This document shows positions 15,764 to 24,013 of a DNA stretch of 39,639 bases, one piece after another (within the stretch, counting starts at the first letter, position 1; the number at the start of each line of letters is the position of its first letter). The position numbers were made by a program, and so were the translations under genes. The notes beneath the pieces are model-generated. The model was not told the origin of the DNA and ran no database searches. It saw only the letters and a program-made list of their open reading frames with translations. Origin of the DNA: Fibrobacter succinogenes (GTDB lineage Bacteria; Fibrobacterota; Fibrobacteria; Fibrobacterales; Fibrobacteraceae); NCBI GenBank assembly GCA_902776765.1, contig CACYRP010000032.1, positions 1 to 39,639 of the forward strand, read 5' to 3'.

Positions 15764-17269
15764 CTAAACTTCCGGCTTCATCAGCGGGAAGAGCTGCACG
15801 TCGCGGATGGTCTGCTGGTTCGTAAGGAGCATGACCATGCGGTCGATGCCGAAGCCCACGCCACCTGTAGGCGGCAAGCCAGATTCAATGGCGTGCATGA
15901 AGTTTTCGTCCATCGGGTGCGTTTCGCCTTCGCCACCGCGGCCACGGCGAACCTGGTCTTCCAAAAGTTCACGCTGACGGATCGGGTCGTTAAGTTCGGT
16001 ATAAGCGTTACCGAGTTCCCAGCCGTTTGCATACGGTTCGAACTGTTCGATAAGACCTTCGATAGTGCGGTGCTTCTTGCAGAGCGGAGTGCTTTCCGTC
16101 GGCATATCCTTGATGAACGTCGGCTGGATAAGCTTGTCTTCAACAGTGAGTTCGAAGAGTTCCAAGATGCCACGACCGCGAGAGAATTCGCCGTCGAGAT
16201 GGCCACCGAGCTCTTCCATCTTATTCTTGATTTCGTCGTCGCTCATGTCGTTGACCTTGAGACCACCGAACTTTTCGATAGCTTCGATCATGCTGTAGCG
16301 CGGCCACGGAGCCTTGAAGTCGATTTCCTTGCCCTGATACTGAATCTTCGTCGTACCGTTTGCAGCAATGCAAGCGCGTTCGTAAATGTTTTCGAAGTGG
16401 ACCATCATGTCGTTGTAGTCGGCATAAGCTTCGTAGAATTCGAGACCGGTGAATTCCGGGCTATGCGTGCGGTCCATGCCTTCGTTGCGGAAGTTCTTCG
16501 AGAATTCGAAAACCTTTTCCATGCCGCCCACGATGCAGCGCTTCAGGTAAAGTTCCGGAGCGACGCGCAAATAAAGCGTCATGTCGCAAGCGTTGTGGTG
16601 CGTGGTAAACGGACGGGCGTTCGCGCCGCCGTAAATCGGCTGGAGCGTCGGCGTTTCGACTTCGATGAATCCCTTTTCAATCAAGTATTCGCGGATAGCC
16701 TGCATAATCTTGAAACGCTTGATGAAGACTTCCTTCACATCATCGTTCAAAGCCATGTCGATATAACGCTGGCGGTAGCGGGTATCCACGTCGGCAAATT
16801 CGTTGAACACAACCTTGTTGCCGTTTTCGTCAATCTTTTCCTTAGCGACCGGGAGCGGGCGCACAGCCTTCGAAAGCATCGTCACCTTTTCGGCACGCAC
16901 GGAGTATTCACCGCTCTGCGTTTCGAACATCGTACCGTTCACGCCGATGAAATCACCGAGGTCTGTCATCTTCACGACTTCGTAATTTGCCTCGCCCACT
17001 TCGTCACGGGCAACCACAACCTGCAAGCGACCATAGCGGTCCTTGAGGTGCATAAAACACATCTTGCCCTTGCGATTGAAACGAACCACGCGGCCAGCAA
17101 AAGCCACCGGCTCCTTCGTCACCATCAGGGCTTCCTTATTTTCCTTCAAAACCTTGGAATCATGGGTCCTGTTAAACTTGTGAGGATAAGCCTCTACACC
17201 CATTTCCTTGAACTTGTCGAGCTTTGCCAGGCGAGCCTGCACCTGGTCATTCATATCTTGCATTGCCAT
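15764..17269 (-). CDS. lysS: Lysyl-tRNA synthetase, class II
   Basis: 501-residue cytoplasmic enzyme that charges tRNA-Lys. The N-terminal OB-fold anticodon-binding domain covers about residues 60-160 (VAFAGRVVRFNRKGKMCFMHLKD). The class II catalytic core contains motif 2 in FRNEGMDRTHSPEFT and motif 3 in GFGIDRMVMLL close to the C-terminus. The length is normal. GAGGT sits about eight bases upstream of the ATG. A TATCTTTA box at 17315-17322 (minus strand) may belong to the promoter. It is the first gene of a minus-strand series that continues through lolC/E, lolD, clpC and adk, although repeats break up the spacing. Confidence 0.95.
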   Translation of the reverse strand: MAMQDMNDQVQARLAKLDKFKEMGVEAYPHKFNRTHDSKVLKENKEALMVTKEPVAFAGRVVRFNRKGKMCFMHLKDRYGRLQVVVARDEVGEANYEVVKMTDLGDFIGVNGTMFETQSGEYSVRAEKVTMLSKAVRPLPVAKEKIDENGNKVVFNEFADVDTRYRQRYIDMALNDDVKEVFIKRFKIMQAIREYLIEKGFIEVETPTLQPIYGGANARPFTTHHNACDMTLYLRVAPELYLKRCIVGGMEKVFEFSKNFRNEGMDRTHSPEFTGLEFYEAYADYNDMMVHFENIYERACIAANGTTKIQYQGKEIDFKAPWPRYSMIEAIEKFGGLKVNDMSDDEIKNKMEELGGHLDGEFSRGRGILELFELTVEDKLIQPTFIKDMPTESTPLCKKHRTIEGLIEQFEPYANGWELGNAYTELNDPIRQRELLEDQVRRGRGGEGETHPMDENFMHAIESGLPPTGGVGFGIDRMVMLLTNQQTIRDVQLFPLMKPEV

Positions 17270-17314
17270 ATTGTATTACCTCGTGAATATATCACGTCTT
17301 AAATTTGAACGGGG

Positions 17315-17322
17315 TAAAGATA
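17315..17322 (-). promoter_or_regulatory. Possible lysS promoter box
   Basis: Minus-strand TATCTTTA, similar to TAnnTTTG, about 45 bases before the lysS start. Weak on its own; listed because similar boxes precede other genes in the window. Confidence 0.25.
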
Positions 17323-17328
17323 GCTTTT

Positions 17329-17362
17329 TAGTAAACAGTAGGAAGTAGGAGGTAGGAAGTTA
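17329..17362. repeat. GTAGGAAG-type short tandem repeats upstream of lysS
   Basis: GTAAACAGTAGGAAGTAGGAGGTAGGAAG-like units, related to those at 13119-13239. They end the housekeeping block at the edge of the AT-rich accessory region. Confidence 0.55.
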
Positions 17363-17404
17363 ACGACCCGAAAAAAGAACAGACAGGCCCATTTTGTCGG
17401 TTTT

Positions 17405-17623
17405 ATGCTACCAAAACACCGATTTTTCACATTCTGGCAGCATAAATTTTAACTTGTATGTACCTTTTCAGGAAGAACATGACCATATAATGATACCAAT
17501 TTGCCGTTTTCACCCAATTTGGTAACACAAGCTGGGCAACAAAGCCTCCAAATTGGCCAATTTTAATTAATTTATATAGAAAACATGCTACCAAAAATCA
17601 CTTTTTTCAGCTTTTGGTAACAC
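17405..17623. repeat. Three spaced 39-nt imperfect hairpin repeats
   Basis: Three copies, each exactly 39 bases, at 17405-17443, 17490-17528 and 17585-17623. Each begins ATGMTACCAA. Copies 2 and 3 end TTTTGGTAACAC-like (TTGGTAACAC); copy 1 ends CTGGCAGCAT. Both ends form an inverted repeat around a T/C-rich loop. Spacers are 46 and 56 bases and unrelated. A separate 14-bp palindrome AAATTGGCCAATTT lies in the second spacer. The rest of the 725-base gene-free stretch 17270-17995 holds two very short ORFs (19 and 17 codons) without convincing support. Confidence 0.65.
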
Positions 17624-17995
17624 TTTTTCGCATTTTCGAGGATTTCGACCTCCATAAAGAATCAAAAACAGCCCACAAGCGCGCCGGATTTTTCGCCATT
17701 TGATAAGCCATCCGTTGACCCGCGGATAAAAGACTCACCCACGGCCCTCGTATTTAAAGTAAGCTTATATTCCAATTCGAGGGGGATACTTAAACGGAGA
17801 AAAGAAAATACGGTCAAAACAATGGATTTTTTGAAGTATTTTGCATTTTTGGGAAAGGCAATTCATGTATCAATAGAATGAGGGTAAAATTACAGGACAT
17901 GAGCAGAACAACTTGTCGAGTCCATAAATTCAGATTAAACAATCAATGTTGATGAAAAAATTTATATTAAAGTAAAAAAATACAGGGATTTATAT

Positions 17996-20632
17996 ATGGC
18001 AATTGATTTTCATAAAACTGAATTGTGGAAAAAAACATTAGGTAAAAATGATAAAGAAAATGAAAAATGTATAGAAAAATTACGGACTTCTTTTGAATCA
18101 TCTCGTGAAAAAATATCAAGCTTGCTAAAAGAAGTAAGAAGTCTATTCCCTGACTATACGATACACGATATTTCTCATGCTGATGCGTTATGGAACATGT
18201 CGGATAACATCTTAAAAGGATCAAAACTAACGTTAAATCCTGCGGAAGGATATGTTTTAGGCTGTTCTTTTTTATTTCATGATTTAGGAATGAGCCCTGC
18301 TATATATGAAAACCAAACAGCTATAGAAAATTCTGATTTTTGGAAAGATTCGTTTTCTTTTTTCGAAAAAACTTTTGAAGAAGCAGAAGCAAGAAAGAAA
18401 GCGAATGAAGTAACAATTCGTAAATTTCATCCAGATAACACAAAAGAACTTCCTTTAAAACGCTTTACAAAAAATTCAGACTCTTTTTACCTTATAGAGG
18501 ATGTTAAGTTAAGAAATTTTTGGGGCAATACAATTGGAAAAATTGCAGCTAGCCATGGCCAATCGGTGGAAGAAATTGAAGAAGATTTTTCTGATCAAAT
18601 CCAACCAAGCCCTACCGACATTGATTTTCCAATGGATTGGGAAATCAATGTTCTAAAACTGGCGAGTATTCTTAGAATTGCTGATGCTATTCATATCACA
18701 TCCGATAGAGTCCCGTTTTCTTTATGGATTACACATCGATTTAGTGATGAAGAATCTGAGAAACATTGGCAATTTCACAAAAAATTGAGTGGTATTCGTG
18801 TTGATAAAGGTCGCTTGGTTTATCAATCGTCGTCTCCTTTTACAAAAAATGAGCGAGAAAGTTGGTGGTTGTGTTATGACACTCTCAAAATGATAAATCA
18901 GGAATTGCTTGATGTTGATGCTTTGTTTTCACGGAATAACATTCCTTCGTTGGGGGCGTATTGCGTAAAAAATATTGATTCTCCAAAATCTATATCACGA
19001 CAAATCGAAGTTGAGGGGTGGACTCCTGTAGAGTCTCAAATGAAGGTGACCAATGTATCAGGTTTGATTAATTCTTTAGGAGGATCTGCATTATATGGTA
19101 ACAATGATTTTGTTCCATTAAGAGAGCTTGTCCAAAACGCCTCTGATGCAATTAGAGCGAAAAGATTAATGGACGAGAGAGATGAAAAATGGGGAGATGT
19201 TCACATTAGAGTAAAAGATGTTTCCGATGGAACAATTATTGAAGTAGAAGACAATGGAATCGGAATGTCAGAAAGTGTGCTAACCGGACCATTTCTTGAT
19301 TTTGGAACATCTTTTTGGCATTCAAATTTGATGCAGAAAGAATTCCCTGGGTTGGAAAGTAAAAAATTTGAATCAACAGGGCATTTTGGGATAGGCTTTT
19401 TCTCTGTTTTTATGTGGGGAGATGAAGTTACCATAACAACTCTTGGATACGGGAAGGGGCGCAAGGAAACCTTAGTACTTGAATTTAAGTCTGGAACAAA
19501 ATCAAGACCGTTATTGAGACCCGCAGAATCCAAAGAACAATTAAAAGATAGTGGTACGAAAATACAGGTGCATCTAAAAAGAAAATGGCCTGAAAACATG
19601 CGATTTGATGAAGGAGAAACGCTGATATCGTATATAAGTCGTTTGTTTCCTTGTATGGATTGCAACTTGTTCTTTGCAGAAAACGAAGATCCCTCTAAAC
19701 AAATTATTTCTGCAAACGATTGGATTGATATGGATCCTTTCGAATTTCTTAAAAGAGTTTGTGTGTATGATACATGTCATTTGGGTAAAAAAATTGCAGA
19801 AAAAGAAAAATATTTAAAGAAAATAAGCAAACGAGTTCGGTTGATAAGAGATAATGATAAAAAAATTCTTGGTCGTGGTACACTTGACGACAATTATAGT
19901 GGTTTGCTAAGTGTTGGTGGTATAAGAACCTCGTCAACATCGTTATTTGTTGGTGTTTTGCAGGGGATGTGTTGTATCGCAAATAGGTTTTCGGCCCACC
20001 CAATTGTATCGGAAGACGTGATGAAACCATGGCTGGAAGAACAGGCGTCGCTTTTGTCGAAAGACTTATTTTGGCAAGAATACGATTCGCAACTGGAGAT
20101 AGCTACGCTGTTGCATTCTTTTCATGTTCCGACTGGCCCGCTAATTGTCGCATATTATTGTGGAAAAGCTTTGGATTACGAACAAGTAAAAAAGACCATT
20201 AAAAGAACAAAAGAAAACAAATACGTTGTTTTTTATGGGTTTTCAAAAAATCTAATTGAAGATGTAAGGGTGTCTTATAATAAAAATGTATTTTGGTCTA
20301 ATTGTGGATATAAACCAATTTCTTCTTGTTGTGGAAATAATGGTGATGGATATTTTATCGATAGCGAATTTCCATCTACAAAATGGCAACAAGAACTGGC
20401 TGACATTATCGCTGAAGCGTGTGCCGAGGTTTGGCATGAAGATGTGAAGAATATAGAAACATGTTCAACAGATAAAAAGCCGATATATGAGATAGTTGGA
20501 ACATCTGCTGATGGTGAAACGATAACAAAACATTGTAGTTCTGTTATTGAAAGAAAATCTGTAAAAGCCAAAAGTAATCCAATGAAGAAAACATCAAAGA
20601 AAAACAGCACAAAAAAGAAAGCGAAGAAATAG
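17996..20632 (+). CDS. HD-domain / HSP90-type (GHKL) ATPase fusion, candidate defence protein
   Basis: 878-residue cytoplasmic protein. The N-terminal part (about 50-235) has HD-hydrolase landmarks: HDISHAD (57-63), FLFHDLGMSP (HD at 95-96), ASHGQ (H187) and ILRIADAIH (D230). The next part is an HSP90-like ATPase: N-box LRELVQNASDA (375-385), G1 box VEDNGIGMS (417-425), FGTSFW, and lid/G2 segment GHFGIGFFSVF (462-472). A region of unknown fold follows, and the C-terminus is a lysine-rich tail. Real chaperone HtpG lacks the HD domain and has a different middle domain, so this is not HtpG. GHKL and HD domains are frequent in bacterial conflict systems, which makes immunity the leading inference. 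The gene is clearly AT-rich compared with lysS, suggesting transfer. AGGGA precedes the ATG by about nine bases. Confidence 0.8.
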   Translation: MAIDFHKTELWKKTLGKNDKENEKCIEKLRTSFESSREKISSLLKEVRSLFPDYTIHDISHADALWNMSDNILKGSKLTLNPAEGYVLGCSFLFHDLGMSPAIYENQTAIENSDFWKDSFSFFEKTFEEAEARKKANEVTIRKFHPDNTKELPLKRFTKNSDSFYLIEDVKLRNFWGNTIGKIAASHGQSVEEIEEDFSDQIQPSPTDIDFPMDWEINVLKLASILRIADAIHITSDRVPFSLWITHRFSDEESEKHWQFHKKLSGIRVDKGRLVYQSSSPFTKNERESWWLCYDTLKMINQELLDVDALFSRNNIPSLGAYCVKNIDSPKSISRQIEVEGWTPVESQMKVTNVSGLINSLGGSALYGNNDFVPLRELVQNASDAIRAKRLMDERDEKWGDVHIRVKDVSDGTIIEVEDNGIGMSESVLTGPFLDFGTSFWHSNLMQKEFPGLESKKFESTGHFGIGFFSVFMWGDEVTITTLGYGKGRKETLVLEFKSGTKSRPLLRPAESKEQLKDSGTKIQVHLKRKWPENMRFDEGETLISYISRLFPCMDCNLFFAENEDPSKQIISANDWIDMDPFEFLKRVCVYDTCHLGKKIAEKEKYLKKISKRVRLIRDNDKKILGRGTLDDNYSGLLSVGGIRTSSTSLFVGVLQGMCCIANRFSAHPIVSEDVMKPWLEEQASLLSKDLFWQEYDSQLEIATLLHSFHVPTGPLIVAYYCGKALDYEQVKKTIKRTKENKYVVFYGFSKNLIEDVRVSYNKNVFWSNCGYKPISSCCGNNGDGYFIDSEFPSTKWQQELADIIAEACAEVWHEDVKNIETCSTDKKPIYEIVGTSADGETITKHCSSVIERKSVKAKSNPMKKTSKKNSTKKKAKK

Positions 20633-20895
20633 GTTGCTTTGGGATTAAAATTTCATTAACAACGAGAGTAGTCGCCATCGGAACTTTGGTTGCGAAGGTC
20701 TACCAGACTTGTTACTTGGCGTGGTACATCTATGCTCTTTACCCAATTCAAGAACTGCATGCGACCACATACTTCGCTGGAGCATATTTACACAAAGAAA
20801 CAGTAATAAATTTCAACAAAAAAACAAATTTACCGATTTCACCCCAGATAATAGCGGGAAAGGGGCAGTCCCTGAACGGGAATGCCCACAATTTC

Positions 20896-20927
20896 TCCAA
20901 AAGAGGAAGTAACAACCCTCTTTTGGA
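20896..20927. other. Perfect hairpin in the gene-free stretch after the HD-HSP90 gene
   Basis: 11-bp perfect stem TCCAAAAGAGG/CCTCTTTTGGA with a 10-base loop. There is no T-run on either strand, so it is not a standard terminator. It lies 20 bases beyond the stop of the small minus-strand ORF. The remaining 20633-20947 shows no recognisable gene. Confidence 0.45.
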
Positions 20928-20947
20928 AAAACTTGGAAATTTTCGGA

Positions 20948-21109
20948 CTATGCCACCTTCCTTTTTTTGTGGGGTGTTATATGTTTTCGCCCCGAATCCT
21001 TGTCTTGTTCTAAGAGTTTTGCCCTGATTATCTCTAGAGCCTCTTCAACACTAATTTTTTTATTAAACACACAGATCATTATTCCATAGATGTAGCCTAG
21101 TGTTTCCAT
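20948..21109 (-). CDS. Small hypothetical protein, 53 residues
   Basis: Short ORF with its own ribosome site: AAAAGGA sits six bases upstream of the ATG at 21109. The product begins METLGYIYGIMICVFNKKIS (a short hydrophobic stretch), continues with an amphipathic helix EEALEIIRAKLLEQ and ends in a basic tail KKRKVA. No family was recognised. It lies between the HD-HSP90 gene and the KAP-like NTPase on the opposite strand. The helix with a basic end could be a small regulator or toxin, but this is speculation. Confidence 0.45.
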   Translation of the reverse strand: METLGYIYGIMICVFNKKISVEEALEIIRAKLLEQDKDSGRKHITPHKKRKVA

Positions 21110-21434
21110 TGTTTTTCCTTTTTTTTGTCTGTTATGGTACGGCAAGACCGCCCGTTCTGTTCCCATAGGGATTTTTGGTGTTTTCGAGCCAATATCTATA
21201 AAAATGGCTTTTACCCTCTTAGCTTTTTAATATGTCATATTTTTGTCTAGCTCTATTGATTCTGCTCAAAAAAAGTTTATCGCTTTTTACGTAAAATATA
21301 AAACGTTCTGTATGTAGCTCTTAACGGTCGCCTGAGAACGGGATGAACGACGCTAGATTTATAAGTTTTTCATGAAAATGGCCTTTCTGATGTTGAAAAG
21401 CTTTTTTATAAATGGAAACGAAAAGTGCGGATTC

Positions 21435-21465
21435 TTGGTGAGATGTGTAGCAAGCCTGCTATAAT
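21435..21465 (+). promoter_or_regulatory. Candidate sigma-70-type promoter before the small ORF and NTPase
   Basis: TTGGTG, 19-base spacer, TATAAT (21460-21465), about 85 bases before the ATG at 21552. The consensus -10 box is good; the spacer is slightly long. The rest of 21110-21551 holds no recognisable gene. Confidence 0.4.
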
Positions 21466-21517
21466 ACAAAAAAAGAGGGCATTTATTTACGTAGAAACTT
21501 AGGTGCATTTAAATGTT

Positions 21518-21531
21518 CGACAATGTTGTCG
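21518..21531. promoter_or_regulatory. 14-bp palindrome near a strong ribosome site
   Basis: CGACAATGTTGTCG, an inverted repeat between the candidate promoter and AGGAGG. Its position suits an operator or a leader hairpin. Confidence 0.35.
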
Positions 21532-21551
21532 GCATAAAAAAGGAGGCCAAG

Positions 21552-21809
21552 ATGGCAACAAATCCACCGTCAGGTGATAATCACAGGAATGGGGCGGTCC
21601 GCTCCCGTTCCCAAACATTCAACCCTAGAACGCAACAGTTTGTAAAGCGTAATGCCGAAACGGGCCGCTTTATGGACGTCAAGCAAAATGGCACGCCATT
21701 TAAGGGTGTGAGAAAGGAAATTCCCATTCTAATTCTACGAGCGGCGACTCCGTCGCCACTTACGGAAAATGAAGGTTGTTTCAAAAAAAACGGTTTTGTC
21801 TATTTGTGA
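21552..21809 (+). CDS. Small basic protein, 85 residues, with an unusual C-terminal extension
   Basis: Start supported by a perfect AGGAGG six bases before the ATG. The first 56 residues (MATNPPSGDNHRNGAVRSRS..., ending GTPFKGVRKE) resemble a widespread family of about 55-60-residue hypothetical proteins with the pattern NPP-GD-HR-GAV-RSQ. Family members usually stop soon after GVRKE; here the frame continues for about 29 unrelated residues to a stop inside a hairpin (21793-21815), so a small indel may have changed the end. Located 41 bases upstream of the KAP-like NTPase on the same strand, so probably co-transcribed. Function unknown. Confidence 0.55.
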   Translation: MATNPPSGDNHRNGAVRSRSQTFNPRTQQFVKRNAETGRFMDVKQNGTPFKGVRKEIPILILRAATPSPLTENEGCFKKNGFVYL

Positions 21810-21850
21810 CAAAACGGAAATGTATATTTAAACATTAATGGAGAATAGTT

Positions 21851-23734
21851 ATGTCAAATGAACATATCAAAAAGTTTCTTGATGAGTATCTTGCAAAACC
21901 ATCTAATGATTATGCAGTCTTGATTACGGGTTGTTGGGGCTCAGGCAAGACCCATTTTATTTCTCGATATATGGGTGGTCAAAAAGTTCATAAAGTTAGG
22001 GATTGGCTGATGGACTCGGTTAATAGAACTGTTGTTTATATCAGTCTTTTTGGAGTCAAATCAAGAAAAGATATTGAAAATCGTATTTTTGAAGTCTTAC
22101 ATCCGCATCTGAAGGAAACAGAAGATTCCTATTTAGCACAGAGTGGAATGTGCCTTATCAAGGCTCTCGCAAGTCTTACTCCTATAACAAAAGATTTAGG
22201 GAAATATGCATGTGATGCAATGAGTCTTTTTAATAAAACGCTTTGCGAGAAAGCCAAGAGAAGTAAAAAAGGACTAGTGGTGGTTTTTGATGATGTTGAA
22301 CGAACGGACATGGATTCTCCAGAGCTTTTAGGGTATATCAACGAATACGTTGAACACTTGGGAGTATCCTGTATTCTGTTAGCCGATAAGGAACGCTGGG
22401 ATGAGGCTAATGCAATGCCTGTTAATCGACCTACGCTTCATCGGCTTGCCAGTACACAAGAGAAAGTTATTGGAAAAATTTTCAATATACAAACAACAAT
22501 AGATGATGTTCTATCAGCTTGGTTGAATGATAACGAATTTTTAGATAAAAGACTGTTGAAAATTTTGCGAAAGAATGAAACAATAATTAAAGATGTTATA
22601 CAGCGTTCTGGTGTAAATAATTTTCGTTCTTTGAAACACACCTTGCTCGAATTAGAGAGATTCGTAAGGATAACCTCGATATGGAAGTTCTTAGAAAAAC
22701 AAGAATTTACAGAGCTTTTCTTAAGGGAGTTTATTGCTCTCCGTTACTCCATCTATATTGGAGTGTTAAATGCTTCTGATATTGGCGTTTCAAATTATTT
22801 GAACCAAATACAGGATAAGACTGTTGATGATTCTCCGTATGATAAATTCCAAAAAAAATATAGGGGTTTTGATTTTCTAAGCGAATATTCTGTAGATTAT
22901 GCTAAATCATGGATTAATATTTTTAAAAGTTGTTTCGGTGAAAACATAATCTCGGTTGATATTGTGAATAATGTCATTCGTGATGAAATTTGGTTCGAAG
23001 GCCATGATAAATATTGGATGTCCAAAGTCGGTGATTTCTTTATGTTTGATGAAGATGCTGATGGACTTGAAGCATTGGAAACATTTTATAAGTCTGTGGA
23101 TAATGGAAAAATTCAAAAAGCCAATAATCTCTACTATTTGTATTATAAACTTGTTTATTTTGCTGATATTGGAGCGCTAAAAGAAAACAAAGTGACTTTT
23201 CAGAAGCTCATCCTGGATTATGCAAGAAAACATGCAAAAAAATTCAAGTCTTATGATATGGATCCTGCAGAACATTATGTTTCTCTTTTCGGAGAACACG
23301 GGAAGAAAGGTCAAGATGATAATAAAGATTTTTGGCTGAAGTTGAAGGCAATTTTTGATCCGTTTCAAAAAAAGATTGATAATCAAGAGACCAATCGAGC
23401 AATAGATAAATTCTTCCAGAAATTCATTCCAGACTCAAGTAATGTATATTCGTTGGTGACATCTCATGAGTGGAAAGATAAAGATTATACTTATTTCTTT
23501 TCTGAATTTCTTGCTCATGACCCGAAATTTGGATGGCATAAACATGTTGTTCACGCAATTTCCGATTTAAATACTATTGAGAGAAAAGATGCTAAAATAA
23601 AGGATTGGTGTAAAAAGCTTTTGCCTTTTGCAGAGTCTCAATGGAAGAAATATTTAAAGGCGCCAAAACCGTTAACAAACAGTCAACTTTCTATTTTTTA
23701 TCTCCAGAAGACTCTTAAGGAAATCGCTGGATAA
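21851..23734 (+). CDS. KAP-like P-loop NTPase, candidate defence protein
   Basis: 627-residue P-loop ATPase. Walker A is GCWGSGKT (27-34) close to the N-terminus. Walker B is KGLVVVFDDVERTD (acidic pair at 147-148), which resembles the KAP family's hydrophobic strand followed by DD and R. The remainder is predominantly alpha-helical with no recognised domain and has no obvious membrane segments, unlike many KAP proteins. KAP and other STAND-like NTPases are common in phage-defence neighbourhoods. GGAG sits seven bases before the ATG. The coding DNA is AT-rich like the HD-HSP90 gene. Probably expressed with the small ORF upstream. A direct functional link to the HD-HSP90 protein is not shown, as a minus-strand ORF lies between them. 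Confidence 0.7.
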   Translation: MSNEHIKKFLDEYLAKPSNDYAVLITGCWGSGKTHFISRYMGGQKVHKVRDWLMDSVNRTVVYISLFGVKSRKDIENRIFEVLHPHLKETEDSYLAQSGMCLIKALASLTPITKDLGKYACDAMSLFNKTLCEKAKRSKKGLVVVFDDVERTDMDSPELLGYINEYVEHLGVSCILLADKERWDEANAMPVNRPTLHRLASTQEKVIGKIFNIQTTIDDVLSAWLNDNEFLDKRLLKILRKNETIIKDVIQRSGVNNFRSLKHTLLELERFVRITSIWKFLEKQEFTELFLREFIALRYSIYIGVLNASDIGVSNYLNQIQDKTVDDSPYDKFQKKYRGFDFLSEYSVDYAKSWINIFKSCFGENIISVDIVNNVIRDEIWFEGHDKYWMSKVGDFFMFDEDADGLEALETFYKSVDNGKIQKANNLYYLYYKLVYFADIGALKENKVTFQKLILDYARKHAKKFKSYDMDPAEHYVSLFGEHGKKGQDDNKDFWLKLKAIFDPFQKKIDNQETNRAIDKFFQKFIPDSSNVYSLVTSHEWKDKDYTYFFSEFLAHDPKFGWHKHVVHAISDLNTIERKDAKIKDWCKKLLPFAESQWKKYLKAPKPLTNSQLSIFYLQKTLKEIAG

Positions 23735-23766
23735 TCCTGCTTCTGCGTTAAAGAATTAAAGCCAAC

Positions 23767-23851
23767 TTCGGAACGGCATAAAAAGCCCGTCATCCCCCCC
23801 CTCTCAACAACAGTTGCTAAGGGCTTCCGGCTCAAGGTCGGAATGACATAG
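23767..23851. repeat. Degenerate GTCAT...ATGAC intergenic repeat
   Basis: Starts CTTCGGAACGGCATAAAAAG, includes GTCATCCCCCC and ends GGTCGGAATGACATAG. Inverted pairs GGAACGGCAT and GTCATTCCGACC-like ends place it with the dispersed palindromic repeats also seen at 27014-27274 and 29578-29822. Confidence 0.5.
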
Positions 23852-23859
23852 GAGAGGTA

Positions 23860-23889
23860 TTGACTTAAGCACATTGTTTTTTGTATATT
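23860..23889 (+). promoter_or_regulatory. Candidate promoter of the Panacea toxin-antitoxin pair
   Basis: TTGACT, 18-base spacer, TATATT, about 125 bases before the antitoxin start. The -35 box is a near-perfect consensus. Confidence 0.45.
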
Positions 23890-24013
23890 ATTATAGTGAA
23901 CAAACGCACAGCACAAAATTTTATTTCAAACCATATAACCGGAACCAACTAACGAAAGGCAAAGGAGTTGACTCGGATGATTGAATTTTATACTTTTTGG
24001 GGTAAGGTATTGC

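Noticed and set aside
15731..17302. 523-codon open frame opposite lysS
   Set aside because: Antisense shadow; lysS motifs fix the coding strand.
17405..17623. CRISPR array
   Set aside because: Only three diverged 39-base copies with unequal spacers and no cas genes; copies are imperfect inverted repeats throughout.
17822..17955. Two very short ORFs (MDFLKYFAFLGKAIHVSIE and MSRTTCRVHKFRLNNQC) before the HD-HSP90 gene
   Set aside because: 19 and 17 codons with no convincing ribosome spacing or conservation evidence; could be leader peptides but not supportable from sequence alone.
20686..21027. 113-codon plus-strand ORF after the HD-HSP90 gene
   Set aside because: No ribosome site, low-complexity translation, and it overlaps a hairpin and a better-supported minus-strand ORF.
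23698..23916. 72-codon minus-strand ORF after the NTPase gene
   Set aside because: Its translation comes from the dispersed GTCAT-type repeat, which commonly produces spurious ORFs.
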